In this document: positions 5,464 to 6,060 of the stretch, one piece after another
Layout of the letters: every line of letters starts with the position of its first letter
Numbering within the stretch: the stretch's first letter is position 1
Assembly: GCA_022561415.1 (NCBI GenBank)
Contig: JADFRH010000156.1
Coordinates: forward strand, 1-6,060
Reading direction: 5' to 3'
Source of the DNA: Planctomycetota bacterium
Lineage (GTDB): Bacteria; Planctomycetota; Phycisphaerae; UBA1845
DNA: 6,060 bases
The notes under the pieces: model-generated
The model's database searches: none
Told to the model about the DNA's origin: nothing
What the model saw: only the letters and a program-made list of their open reading frames with translations
Program-made: the position numbers and the translations under genes

Positions 5464-6060
5464 CTCTTGTTTCGCGAGCAAGGTCGACGGCGGACGCGAT
5501 TCATTCAGGCCACGCCAGTAATGATCCGCCAGTTTGTCCCAGAAGCGGATGTCGTCCCGCGCCGGGACGCGAACCTGCCTGCCGGAGACGAATAGCGCCG
5601 GTGTCGAACGCACGCCGTAACTCTTTCCCACTGACGCGTCCTCGCTGATTCTTTGCAGCACGGCATCCGACCTCATCACCTCAGCGAATCTATTTGGGTC
5701 AAGTCCGAGCGAGGCCGCAACGTCCTCCGGAGAGACGCCGCCCCTCTTGAACAGGTCTTGCCGGGTGAACAGGTAATCGTGGGCCGTCCAGAAAGCCTCA
5801 GTCCCGCCGAGCACACGTGCCGCCTCGACCATCCGGGCGCCGTCGCAGGCGCGCTTGTGTATCCGCGTCGTGGTCGCCGGATTGCAGTCGCGGTTCAGCG
5901 GATAGTGTTTGAAAACGAGCCTGAGCCGACCGTCGAAAAGAGGGCGGACGTCCTCTTCAAGAAACCGAGCGAGTCGCTTGCACGAGGGACATTCGAGGTC
6001 GCTGAAGACGACGGCCTCGAGCGGCTGCGATGCCGCGCCGTTCGACCAGCGCACGGGATC
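5458..6060 (-). CDS. DsbA-like thioredoxin-fold protein (N-terminus beyond right edge)
   Basis: The frame is open from the right edge to TGA at 5460-5458, giving about 200 residues. A GTG at 6054 is unlikely to be the true start, because in-frame codons continue to the edge (DPV before RWSNGAA). Counting from that GTG codon, FSDLECPSCKRL holds the redox CxxC (C22/C25), a helical insert follows, and VRSTPALFV holds the cis-Pro (P152) of the DsbA/thioredoxin fold. FKHYPLN is a typical DsbA-family strand. A second Cys pair, C57 (RDCNPA) and C70 (KRACDGA), flanks the insert; I recall CNP...H..AC in thioredoxin domains fused to or adjacent to vitamin K epoxide reductase. The likely role is thiol-disulfide exchange outside the cytoplasm. 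Signal peptide, VKOR fusion or membrane anchor would lie outside the window. It converges on the S9 gene with a 23-bp gap. Confidence 0.82.
   Translation of the reverse strand, partial: DPVRWSNGAASQPLEAVVFSDLECPSCKRLARFLEEDVRPLFDGRLRLVFKHYPLNRDCNPATTTRIHKRACDGARMVEAARVLGGTEAFWTAHDYLFTRQDLFKRGGVSPEDVAASLGLDPNRFAEVMRSDAVLQRISEDASVGKSYGVRSTPALFVSGRQVRVPARDDIRFWDKLADHYWRGLNESRPPSTLLAKQEE

Overview
The window is GC-rich bacterial DNA with seven genes: five on the minus strand across the left half, one on the plus strand in the right half, and one on the minus strand at the right edge. It most resembles a planctomycete or close relative. That rests on a membrane-anchored N-terminus like those on planctomycete GspE-type ATPases at the left edge, a conserved zinc-ribbon hypothetical of planctomycete style, a small 'DVWAMH' membrane protein, and scarce Shine-Dalgarno sites. 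The taxonomic call is an inference from remembered families.

Left half, read right to left on the minus strand: a lipoprotein with a probable NTF2-like domain (3216-2347); a zinc-ribbon protein of unknown function (2268-1678); an 88-residue single-pass membrane protein (1573-1307); a short-chain dehydrogenase of the pteridine reductase type (1216-473); and the first 88 residues of a two-helix membrane protein that leaves the window (265-1). Gaps of 78-207 bp and candidate promoters before several genes suggest partly separate transcription rather than one tight operon.

Right half: a divergent plus-strand gene encodes a secreted S9 prolyl-oligopeptidase-like protein (about 3425-5434). It converges on a minus-strand DsbA-like thioredoxin-fold protein (6060-5458) whose N-terminus lies outside the window. 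The two stop codons sit in opposite arms of one inverted repeat. Lipoprotein, S9 protein and DsbA-like protein would all act outside the cytoplasm, but no shared pathway is evident.

The main surprises are two. First, the S9 protein is full length and keeps its catalytic Asp and His and its HGGPW oxyanion region, but the nucleophile motif reads GKFYGG instead of GGSYGG. The catalytic Ser is a Phe, so it looks like a pseudo-peptidase. Second, a short palindromic element of about 30 bp (reading PTDKVGLPT in one frame) occurs four times in 2.1 kb. Three copies are read in-frame inside two neighbouring proteins and one lies in an intergenic leader. Simple tandem repeats (an 8-mer at the start of the S9 gene, a 7-mer at its end) have also shaped both ends of that gene. 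No RNA genes, CRISPR array, transposase or classical defence system was seen.
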